Source: Candidatus Pelagibacter sp.
GTDB lineage: Bacteria; Pseudomonadota; Alphaproteobacteria; Pelagibacterales; Pelagibacteraceae
NCBI GenBank assembly: GCA_002704625.1
Contig: PAGZ01000026.1
Location: 1 to 21,905, forward strand
DNA length: 21,905 nt
Direction: 5' to 3'
Positions 8,935-16,881 of the stretch are shown here, in pieces (positions within the stretch are counted from its first letter, which is position 1; every line of letters begins with the position of its first letter). A program made the translations under genes and the position numbers. The notes beneath the pieces are model-generated. The model made no database searches. It saw only the letters and a list, made by a program, of their open reading frames with translations, and was not told the origin of the DNA.

Positions 8935-9830
8935 TTTATATCTTTTTCTTTTGATATAGTTTTAAAACTTACATTGAAATATTTTAATACGGGACTAGCT
9001 ACAAAAATTGATGAATAAGTTCCAATGATAACTCCGATTATCATAGCTAAAGAGAAACCTCTTAAGATTTCACCTCCGAGCACAAAAATTGACGATAAAG
9101 CCAATAATGTTGTTACTGATGTAATTATTGTTCGAGATAAAGTTTCATTAATAGATTTATTGGCGATTTCAGCGATCTTAAGACTAGAAAATTTAGAAAG
9201 ATTTTCTCTTATCCGGTCGTAGATTACAACGGTATCATTCATTGAATATCCAACAATAGTAAGAACAGCTGCAACTATCGAAAGATTTATTTCTAATGCT
9301 AGTAAAGAAAAAAGACCAATTGTAATTATAACGTCGTGAAAAATTGCTAGAATTGAACCAATACTAAATTGCCATTCAAATCTTACCCAAATATAAAAAA
9401 GCATTGCACCTAAAGCTAAGCTTATAGCAATCAGACCTGAATTTAATAATTCATCACTAACTTTGGGACCAACATTTTCTACACGTCTAAAATCTACTTT
9501 GCCTTGAAGTTTATTTTTAACAGTTTCTTTAATAATTTTAATATTACTTTTATTATCAAAAGTCTTTTTTTCAAATTTTATTAAATAATCACCCTTTTTT
9601 CCAAATTCTTTAACATTTAAATCTCCTAAATTCATATTCGAAAATGATGATCTTACATCTGAAATTGTTATATTTTTTTGATCCACCCTAAGTTCTATTA
9701 AAGTCCCACCTTTAAAATCTATACCAAAATTCAAGCCTTTGAAGAAAATCAATAATAAACTTAGAAAAAACAATATTAAAGAAATTATATTTGCTAGTTT
9801 AAATCTTGACTCAAAATTAATTTTTTTCAT
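8931..9830 (-). CDS. secF: protein translocase subunit SecF
   Basis: SecF pairs with SecD in the inner membrane and uses the proton gradient to help pull exported proteins across after SecYEG/SecA. The 299 residues show a first membrane span (about 12-31), the family box FGIDFKGG (35-42), a small periplasmic domain to about 125, then five clustered spans. These carry VGYSMNDTVVIYDRIREN, with Asp199 in the conserved charged region of transmembrane segment 4. The ATG overlaps the secD stop as ATGA. It is the last gene of the long minus-strand run, and its TAA shares 4 bases with the stop of the convergent membrane-protein gene. No terminator hairpin is visible. Confidence 0.97.
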   Translation of the reverse strand: MKKINFESRFKLANIISLILFFLSLLLIFFKGLNFGIDFKGGTLIELRVDQKNITISDVRSSFSNMNLGDLNVKEFGKKGDYLIKFEKKTFDNKSNIKIIKETVKNKLQGKVDFRRVENVGPKVSDELLNSGLIAISLALGAMLFYIWVRFEWQFSIGSILAIFHDVIITIGLFSLLALEINLSIVAAVLTIVGYSMNDTVVIYDRIRENLSKFSSLKIAEIANKSINETLSRTIITSVTTLLALSSIFVLGGEILRGFSLAMIIGVIIGTYSSIFVASPVLKYFNVSFKTISKEKDIN

Positions 9831-11380
9831 ATTAATAATTTTTTGTCTCTATTTCTAAAAACAATAATAGATGTCAAATGTCTTGATATAAAGTAAGCTG
9901 AAAATAGAGTTGTTATCAAACCTATCGAAAGTGTAACTGCAAAACCTTTAATTGGACCTGATCCAAAAACAAATAAGATAATAGAAGCAATTAATGTAGT
10001 AATATTAGCATCTAAAATAGTAACTATCGATCTTTTAAAACCTAAATCGAAAGCAGCAATATTAGAATTTTCATTATTTAATTCTTCCTTAATTCTTTCG
10101 AATATAAGTACATTTGCATCAACTGCCATTCCAACGGTTAAAATTATTCCAGCAATACCTGGCAAAGTTAGAGTTGCTTCTAAAAGAGTCAAAATTCCAA
10201 CTAACATTAATAAATTAGATATTAGTGAAATATTTGCAATAAACCCAAAAGATTTATATTTAATAAACATAAAAATAATCACTAGGCAAAAACCAAAAAT
10301 TAGAGATATAACTCCTGCCTCTATAGAGTCCTTTCCCAAATCTGGGCCTACTGTTCTTTCTTCAACAACAGACAAAGGCGTAGGTAAGGCACCCGATCTT
10401 AAAAGTAAAGCCAAGTCAGTAGCAGATTGAAAAGTAAAATTTCCTGATATTGTACCATTACCTCCGGTTATTGCATCTCTTATGACTGGCGCACTAATTG
10501 CTTCGTTGTCTAGAATTATCACTAACCTTTTGCCAATATTTTGACTTGTAACTTTTCCAAATCTTTGTGAACCTAATCTGTCTAATGAAAAAGCAACAAT
10601 AGGTTCATTATTTAAATTGTCGTATTTTGGTTGTGCGTCAACTAAATTTTCACCACTTAGAATTATTCTTTTGCTTACAGATATTTTTTCAAGAGTATCT
10701 TTGATAGTATACTTTTCAACTCCAAATTCACCTGTATCGTTAGTAACAAGTCTAAAACTGAGTTCCGCAGTTTTACCTAACAATTCTTTGATCCTCTCCG
10801 GATCTTTAATGCCAGGTAATTCAACTAAGATACGATTGTTTCCTCTTTTAATTATAGACGGCTCTTTTGTACCAATTTCGTCAATTCTTCTTCTAACAAT
10901 TTCTATTGACTGATTAACCGCGGCTGTTCTTAATTTTATAATGCCATATTTTGACAAGTAAACATTTACTTTTTGATTAACAACTTCATGTTCAAGTTCA
11001 AAAGAATTATATTCATCCAAATAAATATTAATATCATTTTGTTTTTGATTTATAAAACTTTTCTCAAATTTTGAGATATCCTTTTCCTTTAACCTAAAAC
11101 TAATATTTTTATTATTTATAATAAAATCACTAAAACTGATAGATTTTTCATTCATCATTTTTTTAATTGGAATGACTTTTGATTGAAGTCTTTTTTTTTC
11201 TAAAGATGAGGTATCAACCTCTAGAAGTAAATAAGAGCCACCTTGCAAATCTAAGCCGAGATTAATTTTTTTTTTAAAGAATAAGTTTTCAGATTTTAAA
11301 AAATTTGAAATACAAAAAATACTAATTAATAAAAAAGTTAAATAAATAAATAAGACTTTTGTCTTTGAAAAATTTAACAC
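9827..11380 (-). CDS. secD: protein translocase subunit SecD
   Basis: SecD forms the SecDF-YajC complex that completes Sec-dependent export and recycles the translocase. The 517 residues include an N-terminal membrane span (about 8-25), the box LGLDLQGG (41-48), a large periplasmic P1 region with VRRRIDEIGTKEP and VELPGIKDP, then DAITGGNGTISG. Five C-terminal spans follow, with GMAVDANVLIFERI (417-430) holding the conserved Asp421. The periplasmic domain is shorter than in E. coli SecD (615 residues), as in many alphaproteobacteria. The start is GTG at 11380, 6 bases after yajC and without a Shine-Dalgarno sequence. The stop overlaps secF by 4 bases, consistent with coupled, balanced synthesis. 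Confidence 0.97.
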   Translation of the reverse strand: MLNFSKTKVLFIYLTFLLISIFCISNFLKSENLFFKKKINLGLDLQGGSYLLLEVDTSSLEKKRLQSKVIPIKKMMNEKSISFSDFIINNKNISFRLKEKDISKFEKSFINQKQNDINIYLDEYNSFELEHEVVNQKVNVYLSKYGIIKLRTAAVNQSIEIVRRRIDEIGTKEPSIIKRGNNRILVELPGIKDPERIKELLGKTAELSFRLVTNDTGEFGVEKYTIKDTLEKISVSKRIILSGENLVDAQPKYDNLNNEPIVAFSLDRLGSQRFGKVTSQNIGKRLVIILDNEAISAPVIRDAITGGNGTISGNFTFQSATDLALLLRSGALPTPLSVVEERTVGPDLGKDSIEAGVISLIFGFCLVIIFMFIKYKSFGFIANISLISNLLMLVGILTLLEATLTLPGIAGIILTVGMAVDANVLIFERIKEELNNENSNIAAFDLGFKRSIVTILDANITTLIASIILFVFGSGPIKGFAVTLSIGLITTLFSAYFISRHLTSIIVFRNRDKKLLI

Positions 11381-11386
11381 AAATAA

Positions 11387-11668
11387 TTATTTTTTAACTT
11401 CTTTTTTAAGATGGCTTTGAACTGTATTTTTTATAGCTATTACTTTTACACCTTCTGCTATAACCAATTCAACACGATCATCTTCAAATACTCTATCAAC
11501 TGTTCCGATTAAACCACCTGAGGTAATTACTTCATCACCTCTTTTAAGATTTTTAACCATTTCTTTGTGTTCTTTAACTCTTTTTTGTTGTGGTCTAATT
11601 AAAAAGAAATAAAAAATCACAAATATTAATATTAAAGGTATAAATTGTGCAAATGTTGAGCTACTCAT
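11387..11668 (-). CDS. yajC: Sec translocase accessory subunit YajC
   Basis: YajC is a small single-span inner-membrane protein that co-purifies with SecDF and is not essential in E. coli. The 93 residues show one membrane span (about 9-24), the family segment FYFLIRPQQKRVKEHKEMV, and a cytoplasmic domain with LKRGDEVITSGGLIGTV. It directly precedes secD, the conserved order. The 58-bp gap upstream to serS is one of the longest in this strand's gene run and could hold an internal promoter: TTGTTA (11702-11707) with TATATT (11681-11686) on the minus strand, 15 bases apart, a weak match. Confidence 0.96.
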   Translation of the reverse strand: MSSSTFAQFIPLILIFVIFYFFLIRPQQKRVKEHKEMVKNLKRGDEVITSGGLIGTVDRVFEDDRVELVIAEGVKVIAIKNTVQSHLKKEVKK

Positions 11669-11726
11669 AATTTAAGAATAAATATATTAATAATTTTATT
11701 TTAACAACTAGTTTTTTAAAAAAAAA

Positions 11727-12974
11727 TTAAATTCTCTCTAAATTTGCCATGTATGGTCTTAAAGCCTCTGGTATAGTGATGCTTCCATCAGAGTTTTGAT
11801 AGTTTTCAATAACAGCGATGAGTGTTCGTCCTATTGCCAGTCCAGATCCGTTCAATGTTGCTAAAAATTGTGATTTATTATTTTCATCTTTGTATTTAGC
11901 TTTCATTCTTCTTGATTGAAATTGCCCACAAGATGAACAGCTTGATATTTCACGGTATTTATTTTCAGATGGGATCCAAACTTCAAGGTCAATCGTTTTT
12001 TCAGCACTAAATCCCATATCCCCAGAGGATAATAAAATTGATCTATACGGTAATTCTAGTTTTTTTAATATTTCTTCAGCGCAACTAATCATTCTTTCAA
12101 GTTCAGACGTTGTTTTTTTAGGTTCAACAATACTAACTAATTCAACTTTATAAAATTGATGTTGTCTGAGCATTCCTTTTGTATCCTTGCCGTAACTTCC
12201 TGCTTCTTTTCTAAAACAAGCTGTAGAGGCTACCAATCTGATAGGTAATTTTTTAAAATCAATTGATTGTTCACGTACCATATTGGTTAAAATGACCTCT
12301 GCAGTTGGAATTAAAAATTTTTTTTTATTGCTATCTAATTTAATTTCAAATTGATCATTTTCAAATTTTGGTAGTTGACCAGTTCCATACATAGTATCTT
12401 CAGAAGCAATCAATGGAGGTGAGATTTCTTGATATCCAAATTTTTTTGTATGAATATCAATCATAAAATTAGATATAGCTCTTTCTAATTCAGCAAATTT
12501 TCCTTTTAAAAAAACAAAACGTGATCCTGATGTTTTTGTAGCTAAATCAAAATCTATTAGACCTAATGTCTTTCCAATTTCATCATGTGATAAAACTTTA
12601 AAATTAAATTTTGGTATACTACCAACTTTTTTTAATTCTTTATTTGATTTATCATCTTTTCCGATCGGAACATCATCTAAAGGTATATTTGGTATTTCTC
12701 TCAAAATTTCATCAATTTTTTTTTGAATACTTATTTGGTTATCTGCTAATAAATTAATTTCGTTAGAAATTTTTTTTGACTTTTCAAAAAGAGTTTTATC
12801 TTTAGATTTTGATATTTTTTTTTTTTCTTGTTCTAATTTTTCTTTTTTTTGTATAGTTTCTCTATTATTTTTATCTAATTCTAAAAGTTCTTTTAAATTT
12901 ATATCAACATTTCTATTTAATATTTTCTTTTTAAAGATGTCTGGATTTTCTCTAATAGATTTAAGATTATGCAT
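11727..12974 (-). CDS. serS: seryl-tRNA synthetase
   Basis: SerRS charges tRNA-Ser (and tRNA-Sec where present) with serine in the cytoplasm. The 415 residues have the class II layout. An N-terminal Lys/Glu-rich antiparallel coiled coil (about 28-95) binds the tRNA long variable arm. Then come TGTGQLPKF (198-203 region), motif 2 with FRKEAGSYGKDTKG (254-267) and motif 3 GSGLAIGRTLIAVIENYQ (376-393). The coiled-coil region contains an uninterrupted run of 12 A in the coding strand (12815-12826), which stays in frame. The ATG overlaps the end of tatC by 8 bases. In many alphaproteobacteria surE and pcm follow serS; here yajC follows directly. Confidence 0.98.
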   Translation of the reverse strand: MHNLKSIRENPDIFKKKILNRNVDINLKELLELDKNNRETIQKKEKLEQEKKKISKSKDKTLFEKSKKISNEINLLADNQISIQKKIDEILREIPNIPLDDVPIGKDDKSNKELKKVGSIPKFNFKVLSHDEIGKTLGLIDFDLATKTSGSRFVFLKGKFAELERAISNFMIDIHTKKFGYQEISPPLIASEDTMYGTGQLPKFENDQFEIKLDSNKKKFLIPTAEVILTNMVREQSIDFKKLPIRLVASTACFRKEAGSYGKDTKGMLRQHQFYKVELVSIVEPKKTTSELERMISCAEEILKKLELPYRSILLSSGDMGFSAEKTIDLEVWIPSENKYREISSCSSCGQFQSRRMKAKYKDENNKSQFLATLNGSGLAIGRTLIAVIENYQNSDGSITIPEALRPYMANLERI

Positions 12975-13734
12975 TATCCTTATCCCTATTCTTTTCAGTT
13001 ATTTTTACTGATAATATAGATAATTCATATAGTATCAACAAAGGTATTGCTAAACCAATTTGTGTAATTGGATCTGGCGGTGTTAGTATGGCTGCGGCAG
13101 CAAATATAATTACAACAAAATACTTTCTTCTAATTTTTAGATAATCTGAATCAATTGCGCCAACTCTTGCAAGCAGATTTAATAAAACTGGTAATTGAAA
13201 ACTCAAACCAAAGGCAAAGATTAATCTCATTATCAATGATAAATATTCGTTAACTTTGGCCTCCAGCTGTATCGGTAGAGTATTTGCCTGACCAACAGTT
13301 TCGAAAGAAAGAAAAAATTTAATAGCCAATGGCATAACTAAATAATAAATCAACATACCTCCCAGTAGAAATAAAATTGGTGTGGCAATTAAATAGGGTA
13401 ATAAAGCTTTTTTTTCATTTTTATAGAGACCCGGTGCAACAAATTTCCAAATCTGGACCAATAAAATAGGACTACCGAGAAAAAGAGCAGCAAAAAAAGC
13501 TAATTTGAGATATGTTATAAATGTTTCGTGTAAAGCTGTAAAAATTAATCTTCTACTTACATTGTCATCACGAACTGCATTGGCATAAGGTTCAACTAAA
13601 AAATTATATATATTTTCTGCAAAAACATAACCAATTATAAAAATGATAAATATGAATATTAATGAATGAATTAATCTTTTTCTAAGTTCAGTTAGATGAC
13701 TTACAAAGGAGCTTTCGTTTGTATCTTCACTCAT
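12967..13734 (-). CDS. tatC: Sec-independent protein translocase TatC
   Basis: TatC is the polytopic inner-membrane receptor of the twin-arginine pathway; it recognises RR signal peptides of folded proteins together with TatB. The 255 residues show the N-terminal HLTELRKRL segment (14-22) that contacts signal peptides, the FLVEPYANAV stretch, the periplasmic FVAPGLYKNEKKALLPY motif, and six hydrophobic spans. The start overlaps tatB by 8 bases and the end overlaps serS by 8, so tatB, tatC and serS are probably translationally coupled. Cofactor-bearing enzymes that need this pathway are not in the window. Confidence 0.97.
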   Translation of the reverse strand: MSEDTNESSFVSHLTELRKRLIHSLIFIFIIFIIGYVFAENIYNFLVEPYANAVRDDNVSRRLIFTALHETFITYLKLAFFAALFLGSPILLVQIWKFVAPGLYKNEKKALLPYLIATPILFLLGGMLIYYLVMPLAIKFFLSFETVGQANTLPIQLEAKVNEYLSLIMRLIFAFGLSFQLPVLLNLLARVGAIDSDYLKIRRKYFVVIIFAAAAILTPPDPITQIGLAIPLLILYELSILSVKITEKNRDKDNA

Positions 13735-13960
13735 TTTTATTTTCTTTTTCTTGATTTTTATACTTCTCGTCAGGAGAAATGTTCTCGTCTATTTCGTCTT
13801 CTAATTTTGATACTTTATTTTGTATATCTGAGAAATATCTTTTAGTAGATCCAATCCAGTTTCCAATCTTATTTAAAACTTTAGGAAAATCTTTTGGACC
13901 AATTACCAATATAGCAACTACTACAATAATAATTAATTCAAACCATCCAATTTGAGGCAT
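13727..13960 (-). CDS. tatB: Tat translocase subunit TatB
   Basis: TatB works with TatC in binding twin-arginine signal peptides at the inner membrane. The 77 residues have an N-terminal membrane helix (about 6-21), the FELIIIVVVAILVIGPKDFPK region with the Gly-Pro hinge typical of TatB, then an amphipathic helix (about 25-55) and a charged tail. It is much shorter than E. coli TatB (171 residues), having lost most of the variable C-terminal tail, which fits a streamlined genome. It is called TatB rather than TatA from IGPKDFPK and its place between tatA and tatC. Confidence 0.94.
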   Translation of the reverse strand: MPQIGWFELIIIVVVAILVIGPKDFPKVLNKIGNWIGSTKRYFSDIQNKVSKLEDEIDENISPDEKYKNQEKENKNE

Positions 13961-13972
13961 TATTATTAATTT

Positions 13973-14161
13973 TTAACTTTGTGAGTTTGAATCTTTATCT
14001 GTATCTGATTTGGACTGGTCTTTATCATCAGAAGACATGCCTTTTTTAAAACTCTTAATTCCTTTAGCAACGTCTCCCATTAAACTTGAAATTTTCCCTC
14101 TACCAAATAATAAAACAACAAGCACAACTACTATAGCTATTTGCCAAAAACTTATTCCCAT
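13973..14161 (-). CDS. tatA: Tat translocase pore subunit TatA
   Basis: TatA polymerises to let folded proteins cross the inner membrane. The 62 residues consist of one membrane helix (about 5-18), the [20 protein letters not shown] hinge and amphipathic helix, and a short Asp/Ser/Lys tail. FGRGK is the TatA hinge signature of alphaproteobacteria. It is separated from scpB by 42 bases containing TATAGT-like sequence but no convincing promoter, and lies 12 bases before tatB. Confidence 0.96.
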   Translation of the reverse strand: MGISFWQIAIVVVLVVLLFGRGKISSLMGDVAKGIKSFKKGMSSDDKDQSKSDTDKDSNSQS

Positions 14162-14203
14162 AAGGTTAAACTATATACAAAAAAAAAGATTAAATAAATA
14201 TAT

Positions 14204-14893
14204 TTATTCTTCATTTTTAGGCGTGTCTTTGATCACCTTATCTATATCTCTATAAAGAGTGTCATTGCTTTTTAGAGATTGTTCTTTAAAAAATTTACCT
14301 GTTCCAAAAATTGAAGAGTCTATCGAGGCATCATCGATTAAGCCGGCTGAGCTGAGTTCGTCTACACTAGGTAAATCAGATAATTTATCTATATTAAAAT
14401 ACTCTAAAAATTTATCTGTTGTAGCATATTGTATAGGCTTTCCCGGAACATCTTTGCGCCCAGCAGGTTTAACCCAATCTAATTCTAATAAAATTTCAAG
14501 TGTATTTGAAGCAAATGCCACTCCTCTGATTGATTCAATCTCAGATCTAGTTACTGGTTGGTGATAAACTATAATGGCTAAAGTTTCTATGGTAGCTTTA
14601 GATAATTTTTTTTGTGTTGATTTCTGTAAAGACATTAATTTAGATAAATCAATAGCTGTCCTGAAAGACCATTTATTAGACTTAAAAACTAAATTTATAC
14701 CTCTTTCAGAATAATCCTCTTGTAAATTTTCTAGAACTTTTTTAACATTTGTACTAGAGCCAACTCTTTTTGAAATTGTTTCCACATCAAGAGGTTCGTC
14801 AGCAGCAAAAATTATTGCTTCAACTTGCCTTTCTAAATCAGATTTTTTTCTTGGAAAATTTATAATATTATTTTTTTTTTTATTTTTTTTCAT
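14204..14893 (-). CDS. scpB: segregation and condensation protein B
   Basis: ScpB is the winged-helix kite subunit that joins ScpA and SMC in the condensin-like complex that compacts and segregates the chromosome. The 229 residues contain the ScpB pattern LERQVEAIIFAADEPL near the start, LSKATIETLAIIVYHQPVTR in the middle, and IRGVAFASNTLEILLELDW followed by GRKDVPGKPIQYATT. The first codons carry two A runs (8 and 11 bases, 14871-14890) coding for a Lys/Asn-rich start; the frame is intact. Its ATG overlaps the scpA TAA by one base. SMC itself is not in the window. Confidence 0.96.
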   Translation of the reverse strand: MKKNKKKNNIINFPRKKSDLERQVEAIIFAADEPLDVETISKRVGSSTNVKKVLENLQEDYSERGINLVFKSNKWSFRTAIDLSKLMSLQKSTQKKLSKATIETLAIIVYHQPVTRSEIESIRGVAFASNTLEILLELDWVKPAGRKDVPGKPIQYATTDKFLEYFNIDKLSDLPSVDELSSAGLIDDASIDSSIFGTGKFFKEQSLKSNDTLYRDIDKVIKDTPKNEE

Positions 14894-15663
14894 TAATTAT
14901 TTATTTTTCCTTTCAAATTTAAAGGGGTATGCTTAGCCGTTCTTATATAAATATCTTCAAAAAGATTTTTTTGCATAAGATTTACAACACCATCTTTCAC
15001 TAATTCGAGACTTGCAGAAAAAATAGCGGCAAGTCCTGTTCTTTTAAATTTATTTGACTCTTTAAAAGACTGTGGAATTAAATCTTGTATTTTTTTCCAT
15101 TCATCGATATTTTTCATTTTTTCTTTAATTTCTTTTATTGCTTCTTGAGTGGTCATTACCGGTAGTTTTGGTATGTTAACTTTTTGATATAGCGACTGAA
15201 CTCTACTATTAGAATAGCTTTTTAACAGATCATACAATGTGACTTTATAAATTGTGTTATTGACAGACCTTATACCTCCACTCATACCTCTATAAAAAAT
15301 ATCTTTTCCAATTCTTTCTTTTTTTATTAACTGATCAGACAAAAGTCTTATTAATTCCAATTTTTTAAGTTGAGTTTTTAATTTTTCAGCTATCTCAGAT
15401 GCTTTGAAATTGTCTTCTTCATCTTCTGGTAAAAGAAGTTTTGATTTTAAATAGGCTAACCATGTTGCCATAATAAGATATTCAAAGGCTAAATCTAAAT
15501 TTTCTGAGTCTTTTATAAATTCGAGAAACTGATCAGCTAATTTAGTAACTGAAATTTGAGTAAGGTCAACTTTTTGGTTTTTTGCTAGATCAAGTAATTT
15601 TTCAAGAGGACCAGAATAGTTTGGTATGTCAATTGATATATCAATATTTGAATTTGATTCCAT
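14893..15663 (-). CDS. scpA: segregation and condensation protein A
   Basis: ScpA is the kleisin that bridges the two heads of an SMC dimer, and ScpB binds its middle. The 256 residues match the family: N-terminal YSGPLEKLLDLAKNQKVDLTQI (about 16-37), the LAFEYLIMATWLAYLKSKLLLP helix, and a C-terminal winged helix with TGLAAIFSASLELVKDGVVNLMQ. It follows nagZ after 9 bases and couples to scpB through TAATG. The pairing of nagZ with scpAB and tatAB on one transcript is common in alphaproteobacteria. Confidence 0.96.
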   Translation of the reverse strand: MESNSNIDISIDIPNYSGPLEKLLDLAKNQKVDLTQISVTKLADQFLEFIKDSENLDLAFEYLIMATWLAYLKSKLLLPEDEEDNFKASEIAEKLKTQLKKLELIRLLSDQLIKKERIGKDIFYRGMSGGIRSVNNTIYKVTLYDLLKSYSNSRVQSLYQKVNIPKLPVMTTQEAIKEIKEKMKNIDEWKKIQDLIPQSFKESNKFKRTGLAAIFSASLELVKDGVVNLMQKNLFEDIYIRTAKHTPLNLKGKINN

Positions 15664-15672
15664 TAATAGATA

Positions 15673-16620
15673 TTATCTTAAAAAATTGTAAAATTGTTGA
15701 GTTTTTTTTTGAGTAAAATTATCAATTTTTTGTAAACCCCTCAATAATTTTAAAGACTCGTTTGACTTACCACCGCAATATAACACAATATTACAGCCTG
15801 ATTTGAGTGATAATTTTGCATTTAGTAAAAGATCACCTTTTAAAGCTTTCATACAAATATCATCTGAAATTATTAAACCTTTGAATTTTAGTTTGTCTCT
15901 AATAATTTTTTTAATAATTTTTATTGATTGTGTCGCTACATATTTGGGGTCTATTTTTTTAAACAAAACATGTGCGGTCATTACAAAATGAGAATTAAGG
16001 TTTTTAAATAAGTAAAAATCGTTTTTAGCAAGTTTTTTTATGTTATATCTGACAATGGGAATTTTTTTGTGACTATCCGCATTAGCACTACCATGGCCAG
16101 GAATATGTTTTGCGACAGATCCTATTTTATTATTTTTTAATGTATTAACGCAAATATTTCCAAGTTTTTTTATTGTATTTTTGTTTTTAGAAAAGCACCT
16201 ATTTTTAATGATGTTGTGTGAAGTATTTTGCAGTAAATCCATGACTGGAATTGTATTAATATTTATTCCAACTTTTTTTAATACTGAGCAAATTGAATTT
16301 AGATAATATTTATATATGTGAATACCATCATTCAAATTATTTTCATAAATTTTGCCAAAAAAGTTTTGCGAAAATTCTCTCGTATTTATAAGATGTGAAA
16401 ATCTAGAAACATTTCCACCTTCTTCATCAACTAAAATAGGATAATATGGATCTTTAATACAATGTCTTATATTTTTAGTTAAATTTTTAAGCTGATAAAA
16501 TGAAGCAATGTTTCTTTTAAACAAAATAATACCCCAAGGTTTATGAAATTTAATTAATCGTTCTTCTTTCTTAGTTAATTTAAATCCACTTAAACTAATT
16601 ATAATAGGTTTTCTATTCAT
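15673..16620 (-). CDS. nagZ: beta-N-acetylglucosaminidase NagZ (GH3)
   Basis: NagZ removes the N-acetylglucosamine residue from GlcNAc-1,6-anhydromuropeptides during peptidoglycan recycling in the cytoplasm. The 315 residues are near the usual length for single-domain NagZ. Key motifs are DEEGGNVSRF (65-74), KHIPGHGSANADSH (171-184) with the catalytic Asp-His loop (Asp182, His184), and ISDDICM (251-257) with the nucleophile Asp253. It has no signal peptide. The gene is noticeably richer in Lys/Asn/Ile than gyrA or uvrA but has every catalytic residue. It follows the small membrane protein by 3 bases. Confidence 0.95.
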   Translation of the reverse strand: MNRKPIIISLSGFKLTKKEERLIKFHKPWGIILFKRNIASFYQLKNLTKNIRHCIKDPYYPILVDEEGGNVSRFSHLINTREFSQNFFGKIYENNLNDGIHIYKYYLNSICSVLKKVGININTIPVMDLLQNTSHNIIKNRCFSKNKNTIKKLGNICVNTLKNNKIGSVAKHIPGHGSANADSHKKIPIVRYNIKKLAKNDFYLFKNLNSHFVMTAHVLFKKIDPKYVATQSIKIIKKIIRDKLKFKGLIISDDICMKALKGDLLLNAKLSLKSGCNIVLYCGGKSNESLKLLRGLQKIDNFTQKKTQQFYNFLR

Positions 16621-16623
16621 AAA

Positions 16624-16881
16624 TTATTTTAATAAGTCCCAAAAATATCTTTTTTTAATTTTTTTATTTTCTGTCTCGGTAGTTTCATAACTCATTATAT
16701 TATTTGTATCATTTTTTAAAATAGGCAAATTTTTTAATATTATATCCATATTACTTGATAGATTTTTCCTATTTTTAATTATTCTATTTTTATTACTATC
16801 TGAAAAATAATATAGAGAAATTGATATAAAAAAAATTACTAATAAAGAAAAATATATAACGGTCTTAATTTTATTAAACAT
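16624..16881 (-). CDS. small single-span membrane protein in the SPOR-protein slot, no SPOR domain
   Basis: I do not recognise a family from the 85 residues alone. One membrane span (about 7-25, rich in Ile/Phe/Leu/Ser) is followed by a Lys/Asn-rich hydrophilic stretch and an aromatic-basic end, KKRYFWDLLK. In many alphaproteobacteria the gene between argS and nagZ encodes a SPOR-domain protein that binds denuded peptidoglycan. This gene has that position and the membrane anchor but ends before any SPOR domain. It may be a shortened descendant or an unrelated small protein. The reading frame is real: the ATG overlaps the argS stop as TAATG, the stop is 3 bases from nagZ, and no other frame explains the gap. 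Confidence 0.75.
   Translation of the reverse strand: MFNKIKTVIYFSLLVIFFISISLYYFSDSNKNRIIKNRKNLSSNMDIILKNLPILKNDTNNIMSYETTETENKKIKKRYFWDLLK

Noticed and set aside
11708..11726. Run of T after serS (minus strand) as an intrinsic terminator
   Set aside because: No GC-rich hairpin precedes the run; the nearby AACTAGTT palindrome lies after it and is too weak.
14010..14255. 81-codon plus-strand open frame across tatA and the scpB end
   Set aside because: It is antisense to tatA and scpB, both clear genes, with no motif of its own.
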